A DNA stretch of 64,000 bases from Opitutaceae bacterium EW11 (GCA_003054665.1 QAYY01000009.1:1-64000), one strand, 5' to 3'; shown: positions 8,333-17,846, numbered from the stretch's first letter. The notes: generated by a model not told the origin, from the letters alone. Translations and numbers: made by a program.

Positions 8333-9397
8333 ATGAGCGTCGCTTCCCCCACAGCACGAACCTCCGCCTACCGTCCCGCCCTCGCCTGGTTCGCCGTCCT
8401 GGGAAGCCTCTGGGTGTTTGTCCTCGTGATGCTCGGCGCGTTCACCACCAGCATCGGCGCCGGCATGGCGTTTCCCGACTGGCCGCTGTCCAACGGTTCG
8501 CTCAATCCCCATGGCTGGCTGACGAACGTCGCGATGTTCGCCGAGCACTCGCACCGGCTATCCGGGACAACCATGGGGCTCGTCACGATCGCCCTCGCCA
8601 TCTGGCTTTGGAAAACGGAAGCGCGAGGCTGGCTTCGCAAACTCGGCGGCTGGGCGCTCGCACTCGTGGTCGTCCAAGGCGTGATCGGCGGCCAGCGCGT
8701 GCGCCTCGATGGCTGGTACCCGGCGGGAATGACCATGAGCGTCGGCCAGATGCTGCGGATCCCGCACGGAATCCTGGCGGAGATTTTCGTCATCGTCCTT
8801 TTCGCAATCGCCGCGGCGCTCTCCCGGCGCTGGACGAGTTCCCCCGTCGCGGAGTTCGCGTCGACGCCCCGGATTCGGCGTCTGGGAATTCTCTGCACCG
8901 GCCTGGTGCTCGTCCAACTGGTGATCGCCGCGACCATGCGCCACCTGCACGCGGGGCTGGCGATTCCGACGTTCCCGCTCACGCCGGAGGGCGGGCTGAT
9001 TCCGGCGCAGTGGAGTTTCCCCGTCGGCATTCATTTCGCCCATCGCGCCATGGCTCTCGTGCTTTCGATCGCGCTGCCCTGGTTCGGGATCGCCGTCTGG
9101 CGCGCACCGGGCAGCTCGAACCTCCTGAAAAACACCGCGGCGCTGATGCTCGGCTTCCTCGTCCTGCAGGTGCTCTTGGGTGCGTCGATCATCTGGACGG
9201 CGCGCGACCCGTACGTCACCACGGCGCACGTCATCGTCGGCGCCATCACGCTCGCGGTCACGTTCCTGCTCACGTGGTTTGCCCACCGCAACGCAGTCGA
9301 GGGAAAACGCGCGGCCGAAATGGTCCGGAAAGATGTCGCCGACGAACAAACCAGCCCCTTTCACCCCAACGATGCCCGTTCGCCCCAGCAGTCATGA
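8333..9397 (+). CDS. ctaA: Heme A synthase
   Basis: 354 residues with eight predicted membrane helices. It oxidises the C8 methyl group of heme O to give heme A. The Cox15/CtaA layout is clear: MAFPDWPLSNGSLNP after helix 1, then heme-ligand motifs EHSHRLSG, RIPHGILAE, HFAHRAMAL and TAHVIVGA. The frame is open 31 codons further up, but the ATG at 8333 starts just before the first helix and the extra N-terminus lacks family character. The stop overlaps the ctaB start by 4 bp. It is the first gene of a ctaA-ctaB-DUF420 set and shares an upstream region with the divergent SCO gene. Confidence 0.9.
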   Translation: MSVASPTARTSAYRPALAWFAVLGSLWVFVLVMLGAFTTSIGAGMAFPDWPLSNGSLNPHGWLTNVAMFAEHSHRLSGTTMGLVTIALAIWLWKTEARGWLRKLGGWALALVVVQGVIGGQRVRLDGWYPAGMTMSVGQMLRIPHGILAEIFVIVLFAIAAALSRRWTSSPVAEFASTPRIRRLGILCTGLVLVQLVIAATMRHLHAGLAIPTFPLTPEGGLIPAQWSFPVGIHFAHRAMALVLSIALPWFGIAVWRAPGSSNLLKNTAALMLGFLVLQVLLGASIIWTARDPYVTTAHVIVGAITLAVTFLLTWFAHRNAVEGKRAAEMVRKDVADEQTSPFHPNDARSPQQS

Positions 9398-10317
9398 GTG
9401 ACGTTGTCCGCCCCCTCAGCCCCTCTGCCGCCGCGAGCCTAGCCGTTCCGCGGGCCCGCTTCGGCGACTACCTCGAGCTGACAAAGCCAAGGCTCAGCCT
9501 GCTGTCCGTCATCACCGCGGTCGTCGGGTATTTCTCGGCGCTTCCGAAATGGGATCCGGCGAAGTTCCTTTTCATGATGGTGGGAACCTGCCTCTGCGCC
9601 GCCGGCGTGGCCGCGCTCAACCAGTGGATGGAGAGCGACACGGACGCGTTGATGAAGCGCACCGCGGATCGGCCGATCCCGTCGGGCAAAGTCCCCACCG
9701 GCTCGGCCTTTGTCCTCGGCTGGGCCTGCTGCGCCCTCGGTCTGGCTCTCCTGTTTTCCCGCGTGAACGGCTTCGCGGCGGTTTTCGCCCTGGCGACGAT
9801 CGTCAGTTACCTTGCGCTCTACACGCCGGCAAAACGCTGGTCTCGCTGGTCCACCGAGATTGGGGCCGTGGCGGGCGCCTTTCCGCCGCTGATCGGCTGG
9901 GCGGCGAGCGAACACCACAACCCGGTCCTCGGCTGGGTGCTCTTCGGCGTGCTCTTTTTCTGGCAGGTGCCGCACTTCATGGCGATCGGCTGGATGTACC
10001 GCGCCGACTACGAGGCGGTGCATTTCCCGATGCTCCCGGTGCGCGACGCCGGCGGCGGCAAGGTCGCGCGCTGGTCCTTCTTCAACGCCGTCGCAGCCGT
10101 GGTCATCTCGGCCGTCCCCGCGTGGACGGGCCTGGCGAGCGGGTATTACCTCGCGGCGACGCTGCTGTTCGGCGCGTGGTTCGTCGCCCGCGCGGCCCGG
10201 TTCCTGCGCCCGCTCGGGCGCGAGGCCGCGGCGAAAAGACTTTTCCTGGCGTCCATCGGCTGGCTCCCCCTCCAACTCGCCGCGCTGGTCCTGGATCGCT
10301 GGATACGCGGAGCATGA
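9394..10317 (+). CDS. ctaB: Protoheme IX farnesyltransferase (heme O synthase)
   Basis: 307 residues, a UbiA-superfamily membrane prenyltransferase that adds farnesyl diphosphate to heme B to give heme O. The diagnostic motifs are present: NQWMESDTDALMKRTADRP (first Asp-rich/NxxE-type loop), YTPAKRWSRWSTEIG, FFWQVPHFMAIGW and YRADYEAVHFPMLP. Its ATG overlaps the stop of ctaA and its own stop overlaps the next start, both ATGA, so the three genes are translationally coupled. The product feeds CtaA. Confidence 0.93.
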   Translation: MSDVVRPLSPSAAASLAVPRARFGDYLELTKPRLSLLSVITAVVGYFSALPKWDPAKFLFMMVGTCLCAAGVAALNQWMESDTDALMKRTADRPIPSGKVPTGSAFVLGWACCALGLALLFSRVNGFAAVFALATIVSYLALYTPAKRWSRWSTEIGAVAGAFPPLIGWAASEHHNPVLGWVLFGVLFFWQVPHFMAIGWMYRADYEAVHFPMLPVRDAGGGKVARWSFFNAVAAVVISAVPAWTGLASGYYLAATLLFGAWFVARAARFLRPLGREAAAKRLFLASIGWLPLQLAALVLDRWIRGA

Positions 10318-10751
10318 CCGTCCACGACATTCCGGCCCTCAACGCCTCGCTCAACGCGGTCTCCACCGCCTTCATGACCGCGGGCTTCGTCTTCATCTCC
10401 CGGCGCAACGTCGTCGCACACCGCGCCTGCATGCTTTCGGCGGCCGTCGTTTCCGCGGCGTTCCTGATCGGCTACGTCACCCACAAGGCCCTCATCCACG
10501 GCGTGCACACGCCCTTCGGCGGCGAGGGGCCGATCCGTACGGTATATTATGTGATGCTCGCGACGCACATCGTGCTCGCGATGGCGATCGCCTTCCTTGT
10601 GCCCAGGACGCTGCTTTTCGCGGTGCAGGGGCGCTTCGACCGGCATCGGGCGTGGGCCCGATGGACATTTCCAATCTGGTATTACGTGAGCATCACGGGG
10701 GTGCTGGTCTACCTGTTCCTCTACCGCTGGTGGCCGGCGCATCCGGCCTGA
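10314..10751 (+). CDS. DUF420 membrane protein, oxidase-assembly associated
   Basis: 145 residues with four predicted membrane helices. Scattered conserved histidines occur (HKALIHGVHTPFGGEG, ATHIVLA, HRAWARW), as in the DUF420 family. The family includes Staphylococcus CtaM, needed for maturation of heme-A oxidases. Its position directly after ctaA and ctaB, with a 4-bp ATGA overlap, supports a role in heme A handling or oxidase assembly. The biochemical function is not established in the sequence. Confidence 0.8.
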   Translation: MTVHDIPALNASLNAVSTAFMTAGFVFISRRNVVAHRACMLSAAVVSAAFLIGYVTHKALIHGVHTPFGGEGPIRTVYYVMLATHIVLAMAIAFLVPRTLLFAVQGRFDRHRAWARWTFPIWYYVSITGVLVYLFLYRWWPAHPA

Positions 10752-11026
10752 GAATCCCGCCTACCTCCCGCGCCGATCCTTCGCGGCCCGGGGAGAAAAC
10801 GGCCTGACCGCCGCGGCGCCGCCTGCGCGTTGCATAACATTTCCTGCTCGTCCGCCAAGCCCGTCCCCGAGAACTCCTAATACTCTCCTGCCCGCTGCCG
10901 CCTCGGCGCGAACCGGAGGCATTTTAGAGACCGTTTATTTCCTTGAAACGCCGCCCGCCCTTTGGACTCATCACGCCCAGTGGTGTGCATTTTTTGTCTT
11001 CCCCTGCTCGTTTTTTGTCCACCCTC

Positions 11027-12307
11027 ATGATGCCCGTTCTGCCGATTCGCCCCCTTCTCCGACGTGCTCTTCTTGGCCTCGCAGTGACCGCGATGCCCCT
11101 CGTGTTCGGCGGCTGGAGCTGGCTTGAGGGCCCTCAATCCACGCTCCAAACCGCGGGTCCCGTCGCGGCGGAGCAGGCCAAGGTCTTCTACGTCACCGTG
11201 TGGGTGACGATAAGCATCTTCGTGGTCGTCGCCGGCACGCTGGCCTACGCGACCCTCCGCTTCCGGGCGCGCAACGCCGCGGACGAACACGTTGCCCCGC
11301 CCGAGCAAAGCCATGGCAATCCGCTGATCGAGCTGAGCTTGATCGCGGCTTCCGTGCTCGCGCTGGTCATCATCGCCGTCCCGACGTTGCGCGCCATTTG
11401 GTACAGCTACGACGTGCCCGAGGAGGAGAAGGCGAACATGTACGAGGTGAACGCCACGGGGTACCAGTGGTGGTTCCGGTTTGAATACCCGAAGGAGCAG
11501 ATCGACGGCTCCGGGACGCTCGTCGCGGCCAACGAACTCGTCATCCCGGCGCACCGCCCGGTGCGGGTGAACCTCCGCACGACCGACGTCATTCACAGCT
11601 TCTGGGTCCCGAAGCTCGCGGGCAAAGTGGACATGATCCCGAATCGCGGAAACCACCTTTGGCTCAACGCGGACCAGCCCGGTTACTACTGGGGCCAGTG
11701 CGCGGAATACTGCGGCGAATCGCACGCCGTGATGCGCTTCCGGGTGATCGCCCTCGACGAAAAGGATTTCGCCGCCTGGCTCACCCATCAAAAGCAGCCG
11801 GGCCGCACGGTCGCGGCCGCGGCGATGGCGGACGAGCGCCCCAAGGCGCAGTTCGCCAGCTACAAATTCACCCCGGTGCGGCGCAACGCGCCCGGCTGGA
11901 CGGAGCAGTTCGACGCCGATCCGTTCGGCCACTGGAAACAGCAGCAGCAGCCGGATCCGGAGGAGGATCCGGTCCTGATCGCCAAGGGACGCCAGCTGTT
12001 CACCCAGAAAACCTGCGCCGGCTGCCACACGGTGCGCGGCCAGGAAGGCGCCGGGCGTATTGGCCCGGACCTTACACACGTCGGTGCGCGCACGACGATC
12101 GCAGGCGGCCTGCTGGAGAATTCCCCGCAGAATCTCCATCGCTGGATCACCGATCCGAACAACGTGAAGCCGGGAAACAAGATGTACTACGGCACCGGCG
12201 GCATGCAGGGCTACGTGAAGCGGAACGGCGAAACCTGGGAGCAGAACATCACCGTGAGCGATGAGGAAGCTCACGCCCTCGTCGCGTACCTGCGCAGCCT
12301 CAAATAA
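11027..12307 (+). CDS. ctaC: Cytochrome c oxidase subunit II with fused cytochrome c (caa3 type)
   Basis: 426 residues. A signal/anchor region is followed by two subunit-II helices (~52-78 and ~102-122). The cupredoxin domain has a complete CuA site: H190, C225, E227, C229, H233 and M236. After a linker, a C-terminal cytochrome c domain carries C330-A-G-C333-H334 with Met at 385 or 393 as likely sixth ligand. This fusion defines caa3 oxidases, which take electrons through their own heme c. I prefer the ATG at 11027, ahead of a normal signal sequence; the frame also opens at a TTG at 10943. The preceding 275 bp (10752-11026) are non-coding and probably hold the promoter for ctaC-G. Confidence 0.92.
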   Translation: MMPVLPIRPLLRRALLGLAVTAMPLVFGGWSWLEGPQSTLQTAGPVAAEQAKVFYVTVWVTISIFVVVAGTLAYATLRFRARNAADEHVAPPEQSHGNPLIELSLIAASVLALVIIAVPTLRAIWYSYDVPEEEKANMYEVNATGYQWWFRFEYPKEQIDGSGTLVAANELVIPAHRPVRVNLRTTDVIHSFWVPKLAGKVDMIPNRGNHLWLNADQPGYYWGQCAEYCGESHAVMRFRVIALDEKDFAAWLTHQKQPGRTVAAAAMADERPKAQFASYKFTPVRRNAPGWTEQFDADPFGHWKQQQQPDPEEDPVLIAKGRQLFTQKTCAGCHTVRGQEGAGRIGPDLTHVGARTTIAGGLLENSPQNLHRWITDPNNVKPGNKMYYGTGGMQGYVKRNGETWEQNITVSDEEAHALVAYLRSLK

Positions 12308-12334
12308 CCGGCCGGTTCCAAATCCCTTTCGCTC

Positions 12335-14311
12335 ATGGACGCACTCGCACGCTCAAACTTCATCGGCAAGGAGGCCCAGCCCGACGCCGCACGGCCGTGG
12401 ATTTTCACGCGCCCAACGGCCAAGACGGGAATCGTCAGCTGGCTCACGACCGTCGATCACAAGCGGATCGGGCTTCTGTACGGCATGTCGGCGCTGTTCT
12501 TCTTCCTCGTCGGCGGCGTCGAGGCGCTGATGATCCGCATCCAGCTCGCGGTCCCGAACAACACGTTCGTCAGCCACGCGGTTTACAACGAGCTGTTCAC
12601 CATGCACGCGACCACGATGATCTTCCTCGCGGTCATGCCTCTGTCGGCGGCGTTCTTCAACTACATCATGCCGCTGCAGATCGGGGCGCGCGACGTGGCT
12701 TTTCCCCGGCTCAACGGCTTCGCCTACTGGGTGTTTCTCGCCGGCGCGATCATCCTGAACGTCGGCTGGTTCATGCGCTCCGGCGCGCCCGACATCGGCT
12801 GGTTCGGCTACGCGCCGCTGACGTCGAAGGCGTTTTCCAATCAGTTCGCGTCCGACGTTTCGACCGACCTCTGGATCATGGGCCTGCAGATCCTCGGCGT
12901 CTCCTCGATCATCGGCTCGCTGAACTTCATCGTCACGATCATCAATCTGCGCGCGCCGGGCATGACGATGATGCGCATGCCGGTGTTCACCTGGATGACG
13001 CTGGTCACGGCGTTCCTCATCATCCTTTCCTTCCCGGCCATCACCATCGCGCTGGTCGAGCTGATGATGGACCGCTCGTTCGACACGAACTTCTTCGAGG
13101 TCTCGAAGGGCGGTCTCCCGATCCTCTGGCAGCACCTGTTCTGGGTCTTCGGTCATCCCGAAGTGTACATCCTGATCCTGCCGGCGATGGGCATCATCTC
13201 GGAGATTCTGCCGACCTTCTCTCGCAAGCCGCTCTTCGGTTATCCGATCGTGGTTTTCTCCGGCGCCTGCATCGGGTTCCTCGGCTTCGGCGTGTGGAGC
13301 CATCACATGTTCACCACCGGCATGGGCACGGTCGCCACCGCGGCGTTCGCCCTCATGACCATGGCGATCGCGGTGCCGACCGGTGTGAAGATCTTCAACT
13401 GGATCGGCACGCTCTGGGGCGGCCACCTGTCGATGCGCACGCCGATGATGTTCGCGCTCGGTTTCGTCTGGATGTTCATGATGGGCGGCTTCTCCGGCAT
13501 CATGCACTCGGCGGCGCCGGCCGATTCCCAGCAGCAGGACAGCTATTTCGTCGTCGCCCACTTTCACTACGTGCTGATCGGCGGTTCGGTTTTCGCCCTG
13601 CTCGCCGGCATCCACTACTGGTTCCCCCTCGTGTTCGGCCGCAAGGTCAGCGAGCTCTGGGGCAAGCTGTCCTTCTGGGTCATCTTCATCGGCTTCAACA
13701 CCACGTTCTTCCCGATGCACTTCCTCGGGCTGAACGGCATGCCCCGCCGCACCGCGGTGTACGACGGCAACATGGGCTGGAACACGCCCAACTTCATCGC
13801 GACCGTCGGCGCCTTCATCCTCGCCGTCGGCATCGGCATCTATTTCGCGGTGATGATCTACACCTACTTCAAGGGCGAGAAGGCCGGGCGCGATCCGTGG
13901 GACGGTCGCACGCTCGAGTGGTCGCTTCCGAATCCGCCGCCCGAATACAACTACGCCGTCATTCCGACGATCCACGCCCGCGACGCCTACTGGTACGAGA
14001 AACACCACCGGGATGAGATCGCCCGCGAAAACGCCGAACACGCGCAGGCCGAAGCCAGCCACGGCGGCATCCACATGCCGAGCCAGTCCTGGTTCCCGCT
14101 CGTCACCGCGCTCGGCCTGCTCGGCGGCGGACTCTGCTTCGGCTGCAAGGACGCGATCAACGCGACGATGTCGGGCTGGGGCATGACCGGCCACAACTTC
14201 GGCATCCTCTTCGCGATCGGCTTCGGCGTGATGGTCTTCCTCGGCGCCCTGCTCTGGGCGCTCGAAGCCCCCGGCGGCTATCACGTCCACGCGGAGGAGG
14301 AAAAACACTGA
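12335..14311 (+). CDS. ctaD: Cytochrome c oxidase subunit I
   Basis: 658 residues, about twelve or more membrane helices; the catalytic subunit that reduces O2 to water and pumps protons. Metal ligands are all visible: heme a at H91 (TMHATTMIF) and H411; heme a3 at H409; CuB at H274, H323 and H324. WVFGHPEVYIL supplies H274, the D-channel glutamate E276 and the cross-linked Tyr278, so this is an A1-type oxidase. A soluble C-terminal tail (~545-658) contains another helix near 635-650. It lies 27 bp after ctaC and 91 bp before ctaE. Confidence 0.95.
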   Translation: MDALARSNFIGKEAQPDAARPWIFTRPTAKTGIVSWLTTVDHKRIGLLYGMSALFFFLVGGVEALMIRIQLAVPNNTFVSHAVYNELFTMHATTMIFLAVMPLSAAFFNYIMPLQIGARDVAFPRLNGFAYWVFLAGAIILNVGWFMRSGAPDIGWFGYAPLTSKAFSNQFASDVSTDLWIMGLQILGVSSIIGSLNFIVTIINLRAPGMTMMRMPVFTWMTLVTAFLIILSFPAITIALVELMMDRSFDTNFFEVSKGGLPILWQHLFWVFGHPEVYILILPAMGIISEILPTFSRKPLFGYPIVVFSGACIGFLGFGVWSHHMFTTGMGTVATAAFALMTMAIAVPTGVKIFNWIGTLWGGHLSMRTPMMFALGFVWMFMMGGFSGIMHSAAPADSQQQDSYFVVAHFHYVLIGGSVFALLAGIHYWFPLVFGRKVSELWGKLSFWVIFIGFNTTFFPMHFLGLNGMPRRTAVYDGNMGWNTPNFIATVGAFILAVGIGIYFAVMIYTYFKGEKAGRDPWDGRTLEWSLPNPPPEYNYAVIPTIHARDAYWYEKHHRDEIARENAEHAQAEASHGGIHMPSQSWFPLVTALGLLGGGLCFGCKDAINATMSGWGMTGHNFGILFAIGFGVMVFLGALLWALEAPGGYHVHAEEEKH

Positions 14312-14402
14312 GCCGCAGGCTTTCCAGCGATGCCCCGGCCCCGCGTGTGAATCCCAATCCTCCCACCTTTCAGCCCTTCTCTCCTTCAGCCCTTTGCCAT
14401 TC

Positions 14403-15263
14403 ATGAGCAGCCAAGCGGCCACCCTCGCAATCGACCATCACCACGATGCGACCACCTCGACGGGCATTCCGAATAAGAAGCTCTTCATGTGGGCGTTTCT
14501 GGCGTCGGACTGCATGTTTTTCGGGGCGTTGATTTCGACGCACCTGATCTATCGCCTGCATCCGCCGCCGGGTTCTCCGTCGCCGCGCACCATCTTCAGC
14601 ATCGAGCTGACGTCCTTCTCGACGTTCATCCTGCTGATGTCGTCGCTCCTGATGGCTCTCGCGGTGAACGCCATCCAGCGCGGGGACGTCCGCAGCACGA
14701 GGAGAAACCTGCTCGGCACGATCTTCTTCGGTCTGATTTTCCTCGGGTGCCAGGTCTACGAGTTCAATCACTTCGTCAGCGAAAAGGGCCTGACGCTCTC
14801 GAGCAGCATCTTCGGCTCGACCTTCTACACCCTCACCGGAACGCACGGCTGCCACGTGGCGATCGGCGTGCTCTGGCTCACGTTGATGTACGTCCGCACG
14901 TTCAAGCCGGCCGAGGCCGACAGCGGGGCCCAGCCGTGGCTCACGAGCACGTTTGCCCACCTCGTCCTCTTCGCCCTGGCGATCGTCTCCTGGATGTACC
15001 TCGTTCTCGCCCTGATTCACGGCGTGCAGGAAACCGGCCTCGGGCTCGCTACGCTCGGCCACTGGGCCGGTGAACATGTCGTGGTGCTCGGAGCGGGCAT
15101 CGTGCTCGCCGTCGCGCTCAACGTCATGGGACGCGTCCGCGGCGCGGTCGATTTCGGCCAGGCCAACGCCATCGATGTCGAGGGAGCCGGACTGTATTGG
15201 CACTTCGTCGACATCGTCTGGATCGTCATCTTCACCGCCGTCTACCTGCTCGAATACCTCTGA
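14403..15263 (+). CDS. ctaE: Cytochrome c oxidase subunit III
   Basis: 286 residues, about seven membrane helices. Typical COX3 features are KLFMWAFLASDCMFFGALIS, the GCQVYEFNHF helix and GTHGCHVAIGVLWL, ending with WHFVDIVWIVIFTAVYLLEYL-type sequence. The ATG at 14403 is preferred over a TTG three codons upstream. The 91-bp gap before it carries a CTTTCAGCCCTTC-type repeat also seen elsewhere in the window. The ctaF start follows two bases after the stop. Confidence 0.93.
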   Translation: MSSQAATLAIDHHHDATTSTGIPNKKLFMWAFLASDCMFFGALISTHLIYRLHPPPGSPSPRTIFSIELTSFSTFILLMSSLLMALAVNAIQRGDVRSTRRNLLGTIFFGLIFLGCQVYEFNHFVSEKGLTLSSSIFGSTFYTLTGTHGCHVAIGVLWLTLMYVRTFKPAEADSGAQPWLTSTFAHLVLFALAIVSWMYLVLALIHGVQETGLGLATLGHWAGEHVVVLGAGIVLAVALNVMGRVRGAVDFGQANAIDVEGAGLYWHFVDIVWIVIFTAVYLLEYL

Positions 15264-15265
15264 TC

Positions 15266-15616
15266 ATGTCCGACGTCACCACCTCCGTCGCCGACGTCCA
15301 GCCGGCCCACCACGAAAGCAAATTCCACGTTTTCGTTCAGATCGCGATGATCCTCGCGATCATCACCGGCGTGGAGATCGTCATCGTCTATCTTCCGCTG
15401 GCGCGCTGGCTGATCGTGAGCGCCCTCGTCACCCTCTCCGCGGTGAAGTTCATGATGGTCATTTTCTACTTCATGCACCTGAAGTGGGACAAAATCTTCT
15501 GCACCATCCTCTTTTTCATCGGGCTCATCCTCGCCGGCGGGACCGCGATCGCGCTGCTCGCGCTCTTCTCCGTCGGCGACAGCCATCCGCTCGACGGCGG
15601 CGTTCCGCCGTTCTGA
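15266..15616 (+). CDS. ctaF: Cytochrome c oxidase subunit IV (prokaryotic)
   Basis: 116 residues with three predicted membrane helices (about 24-44, 50-70 and 80-102). The KFMMVIFYFMHLKWDK segment is characteristic of the small COX4_pro/CtaF subunit of caa3 and bo-type oxidases. It starts 2 bp after the ctaE stop, so it is co-translated with subunit III. The subunit stabilises the oxidase and holds no cofactor. Confidence 0.88.
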   Translation: MSDVTTSVADVQPAHHESKFHVFVQIAMILAIITGVEIVIVYLPLARWLIVSALVTLSAVKFMMVIFYFMHLKWDKIFCTILFFIGLILAGGTAIALLALFSVGDSHPLDGGVPPF

Positions 15617-15755
15617 GCCGGCGATCCCGAAAGCGCAGCTTGGTCCAGAACGATACGATCACGGCCGGAGGGCCGACCGCGTTCGTTTCCGGGCGCGGAA
15701 GGCCGCGGTGTCGTCCAAAGGGATTCCGTGAAGTCGGCAGAATCCGCTCCGCCCC

Positions 15756-16550
15756 ATGATCGACTGGCGCCATTGGCACAATGAGCCGTTCCTCATCGGA
15801 GGGCTGATTTTCTCCGCCTGGCTCTACGCCGTGCTCACCGGCCCGCTCCGCGCCCGCTTCGAGGCGTCCGCGCCGTATCCGAAACGTCACGCGGTTCGCT
15901 TCTACGTCGGCCTGGTCGTGTTCTATCTCGCGGTGGGCTCACCGCTCGACCAAATCGGCGAGCGCTTCCTGCTCAGCGCGCACATGGTGCAGCACCAGCT
16001 GCTGGTGTACGTCTCCGCGCTGCTCTGCCTCACGGGGCTTCCCCCGTGGCTCTTCGCGGGCCGTCCGCATTCGCCCGCGGGCCGGACCTTGCGCGCCGTC
16101 CTGCTTCATCCGGCCTCCTGCGCGATCGTCTATTCGGTCGTGCTTTCGGCCTGGCACGCGCCGGGCCTCTACGACTGGGCACTCCGGGACAAGACCGTGC
16201 ACGTGCTCGAACACCTGATGTTTTTCGGCGCCGCGGTGTCTTATTGGTGGCCGCTGGTCAGCCCCGATCCCGGCCATCCGCCGATCCGTTTCGGCGCCCA
16301 GATCATCTACGTGTTTTCCGTCGCCGTCGCGATGACGCCGGTCTTCGCCTTCCTGGCGTTTGCGGACAACGTGCTTTATCCGACTTACGAATACGCTCCC
16401 CGGCTCATCACGGACTTTTCGCCCGCGAGCGATCAGCTCCTCGGGGCCGCGATCATGAAGACGGGCAGCATCGTCGTGACGCTCGTCGCGATGATCATCG
16501 CCTTCTACCGCTGGTATCAGTCGTCGGAACGCCGCACAGGTCAGGTGTGA
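15756..16550 (+). CDS. ctaG: Cytochrome c oxidase assembly factor CtaG (caa3_CtaG family)
   Basis: 264 residues with about seven membrane helices. Family features are SAHMVQHQLLVYVSALL, SAWHAPGLYDWAL, HVLEHLMFFGAAVSYWWPL and the YPTYEYAPR loop. Bacillus CtaG is needed for active caa3 oxidase and probably for copper insertion into subunit I. It follows ctaF after 139 bp in the same direction, completing the oxidase cluster. It is unrelated in sequence to the Cox11-type protein that is also called CtaG. Confidence 0.88.
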   Translation: MIDWRHWHNEPFLIGGLIFSAWLYAVLTGPLRARFEASAPYPKRHAVRFYVGLVVFYLAVGSPLDQIGERFLLSAHMVQHQLLVYVSALLCLTGLPPWLFAGRPHSPAGRTLRAVLLHPASCAIVYSVVLSAWHAPGLYDWALRDKTVHVLEHLMFFGAAVSYWWPLVSPDPGHPPIRFGAQIIYVFSVAVAMTPVFAFLAFADNVLYPTYEYAPRLITDFSPASDQLLGAAIMKTGSIVVTLVAMIIAFYRWYQSSERRTGQV

Positions 16551-16707
16551 GTTCTCGGAAGCAGCGGTCCGACCCGCCCTTCTTCGCCGATAGACGAATG
16601 TAACAACCCCGGGGAATCCGGTATTTTCTACTTACCAGGGGCTCGGCGGCCTTTCATACTGCCGTCCGTTCAACCCCTGCTCTTACCGAGCAAAACACTC
16701 CCCATAA

Positions 16708-17649
16708 ATGAAACACGCACTCTGGCTGCTCGTGGCAGCAGCTGCTTTTGCCATTCCTTCCGCTCGCGCGGAAAAAAAAGCGCCTCCTCCGGCGCCTCCT
16801 GCTGACGCCGCGAAGGGCGGTCTCCGATACACGATCGCGGTGAACAAATTCGAGAACAACTCGAACTTCTCCGGACAATTCGCGATCGCGGATACGTGGG
16901 GCGCAATCCTCACGGACTCGCTGCAGCAGTCCGGTCGTTTCATCGTCCTGGGCGAATCCGACATGCGCGGAGCCGCGCTGGCGGAGCAGGATCTCGCGAA
17001 ATCGGGCCGCGTCGCCGGAGGAGACAAGGCCCCGGTCACGGGAAATCTCTCTCCCGCCCAGCTGATCGTGAAAGGTGAAATCACGCATTTCCAGGCCAGC
17101 ACCACCGGCGGGCAGGGCGGCCTGCGGATCAAGGGCTTCAACATCGGCGCGGGCGGCGACAAGGCCGAGATCAACGCCGTCATCTACGTCGTCGACTCCA
17201 CCACCGGCCAGGTCGTCGCGTCGAAGCGCGTCGTGGGCGAAGCGAAGACCGGCGGGCTCACCGTCGGCTTCAGCGATCGCGACTGGGGAGCGGACCTCGG
17301 CGGCTTCAAGAAAACCAACGTCGGCAAGGCCGTGGAGGCCGCGATCGACGAGGCTGTCGCCTTCATTTCCGCCCAGGTGAAAGACCTACCCTGGACCGGC
17401 ACCATCATGGTGGTGAAAGACAAGCAGGTTTACATCAACCGCGGCAGCCGCGAAGGCGTCACCGCCGGTCAGACGTTCAAGGTCGGCCTCTCGGAAGTCC
17501 TCCGCGATCCCGGCACCGGCGAGACGCTCGACATCAACTTCACCGAGAAAGGCCAGATCAAGGTCGATTCCGTGAAGGAGAAGATCTCGATCTGCTCCAT
17601 CACCTCCGGGGAAGGCATCGAGCGCGGCATGGCCGTGACGTTGCCCTGA
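16708..17649 (+). CDS. CsgG/HfaB-like exported protein
   Basis: 313 residues with a cleavable signal peptide (AAAAFAIPSARA, about 21 residues) and no lipobox. The fold pattern follows CsgG/curli-assembly-like proteins: YTIAVNKFENNSNFSGQF (beta strand, glycine-rich), WGAILTDSLQQSGRFIVLGE, LIVKGEITHF, then a strand rich in Thr/Gly. The C-terminal third resembles the FlgT-like domain often attached to this group (IMVVKDKQVYINRGSREGVTAGQTF). No curli subunit gene is nearby. It may be an outer-membrane lipoprotein-like transporter component or an envelope protein of unknown role. A hairpin 12 bp after the stop probably terminates transcription. Confidence 0.75.
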   Translation: MKHALWLLVAAAAFAIPSARAEKKAPPPAPPADAAKGGLRYTIAVNKFENNSNFSGQFAIADTWGAILTDSLQQSGRFIVLGESDMRGAALAEQDLAKSGRVAGGDKAPVTGNLSPAQLIVKGEITHFQASTTGGQGGLRIKGFNIGAGGDKAEINAVIYVVDSTTGQVVASKRVVGEAKTGGLTVGFSDRDWGADLGGFKKTNVGKAVEAAIDEAVAFISAQVKDLPWTGTIMVVKDKQVYINRGSREGVTAGQTFKVGLSEVLRDPGTGETLDINFTEKGQIKVDSVKEKISICSITSGEGIERGMAVTLP

Positions 17650-17661
17650 TGTAGCCGCTCA

Positions 17662-17685
17662 CCGAAGCCGCGGACGCGGCTTCGG
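17662..17685 (+). terminator. Hairpin after the CsgG-like gene
   Basis: CCGAAGCCGCG (17662-17672) pairs perfectly with CGCGGCTTCGG (17675-17685), 12 bp past the stop. It lacks a T-run but its position between convergent genes suits a terminator. Confidence 0.5.
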
Positions 17686-17687
17686 GG

Positions 17688-17823
17688 GAGTTGGAATTTG
17701 GTAGTTGGAAGTTGGTTCGGAAGCGCCCGTTTCGCGCGAGCGAAGCAACGAGTTGAGCGTCGCCCGCGAACGGCAAGCGAGGACTACGTCCCGACAATTT
17801 CGAATTTCCGAATTCCAACTTCT
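17688..17823. repeat. Dispersed repeat with TTGGAAGTTGG and GCAAGCGAGGA words
   Basis: The interval between two convergent genes contains TTGGAATTTGGTAGTTGGAA-type repeats at 17690-17715, GCAAGCGAGGA at 17773-17783 and CCAACTTC at 17815-17822. The same two words occur in the same order and orientation at 28837-28886 near murJ. The outer TTGGAA and TTCCAA segments are inverted to each other, so the region can fold. Confidence 0.45.
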
Positions 17824-17846
17824 CCGCGCCGGTCGGCGCGGGGCAT

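Noticed and set aside
10943-11026. Upstream TTG start for ctaC
   Set aside because: It would add 28 residues ahead of a normal signal sequence; the ATG at 11027 fits the family better.
12353-14422. 689-residue minus-strand frame opposite ctaD
   Set aside because: His/Asp/Arg-rich antisense artefact; the plus strand is an unambiguous oxidase subunit I.
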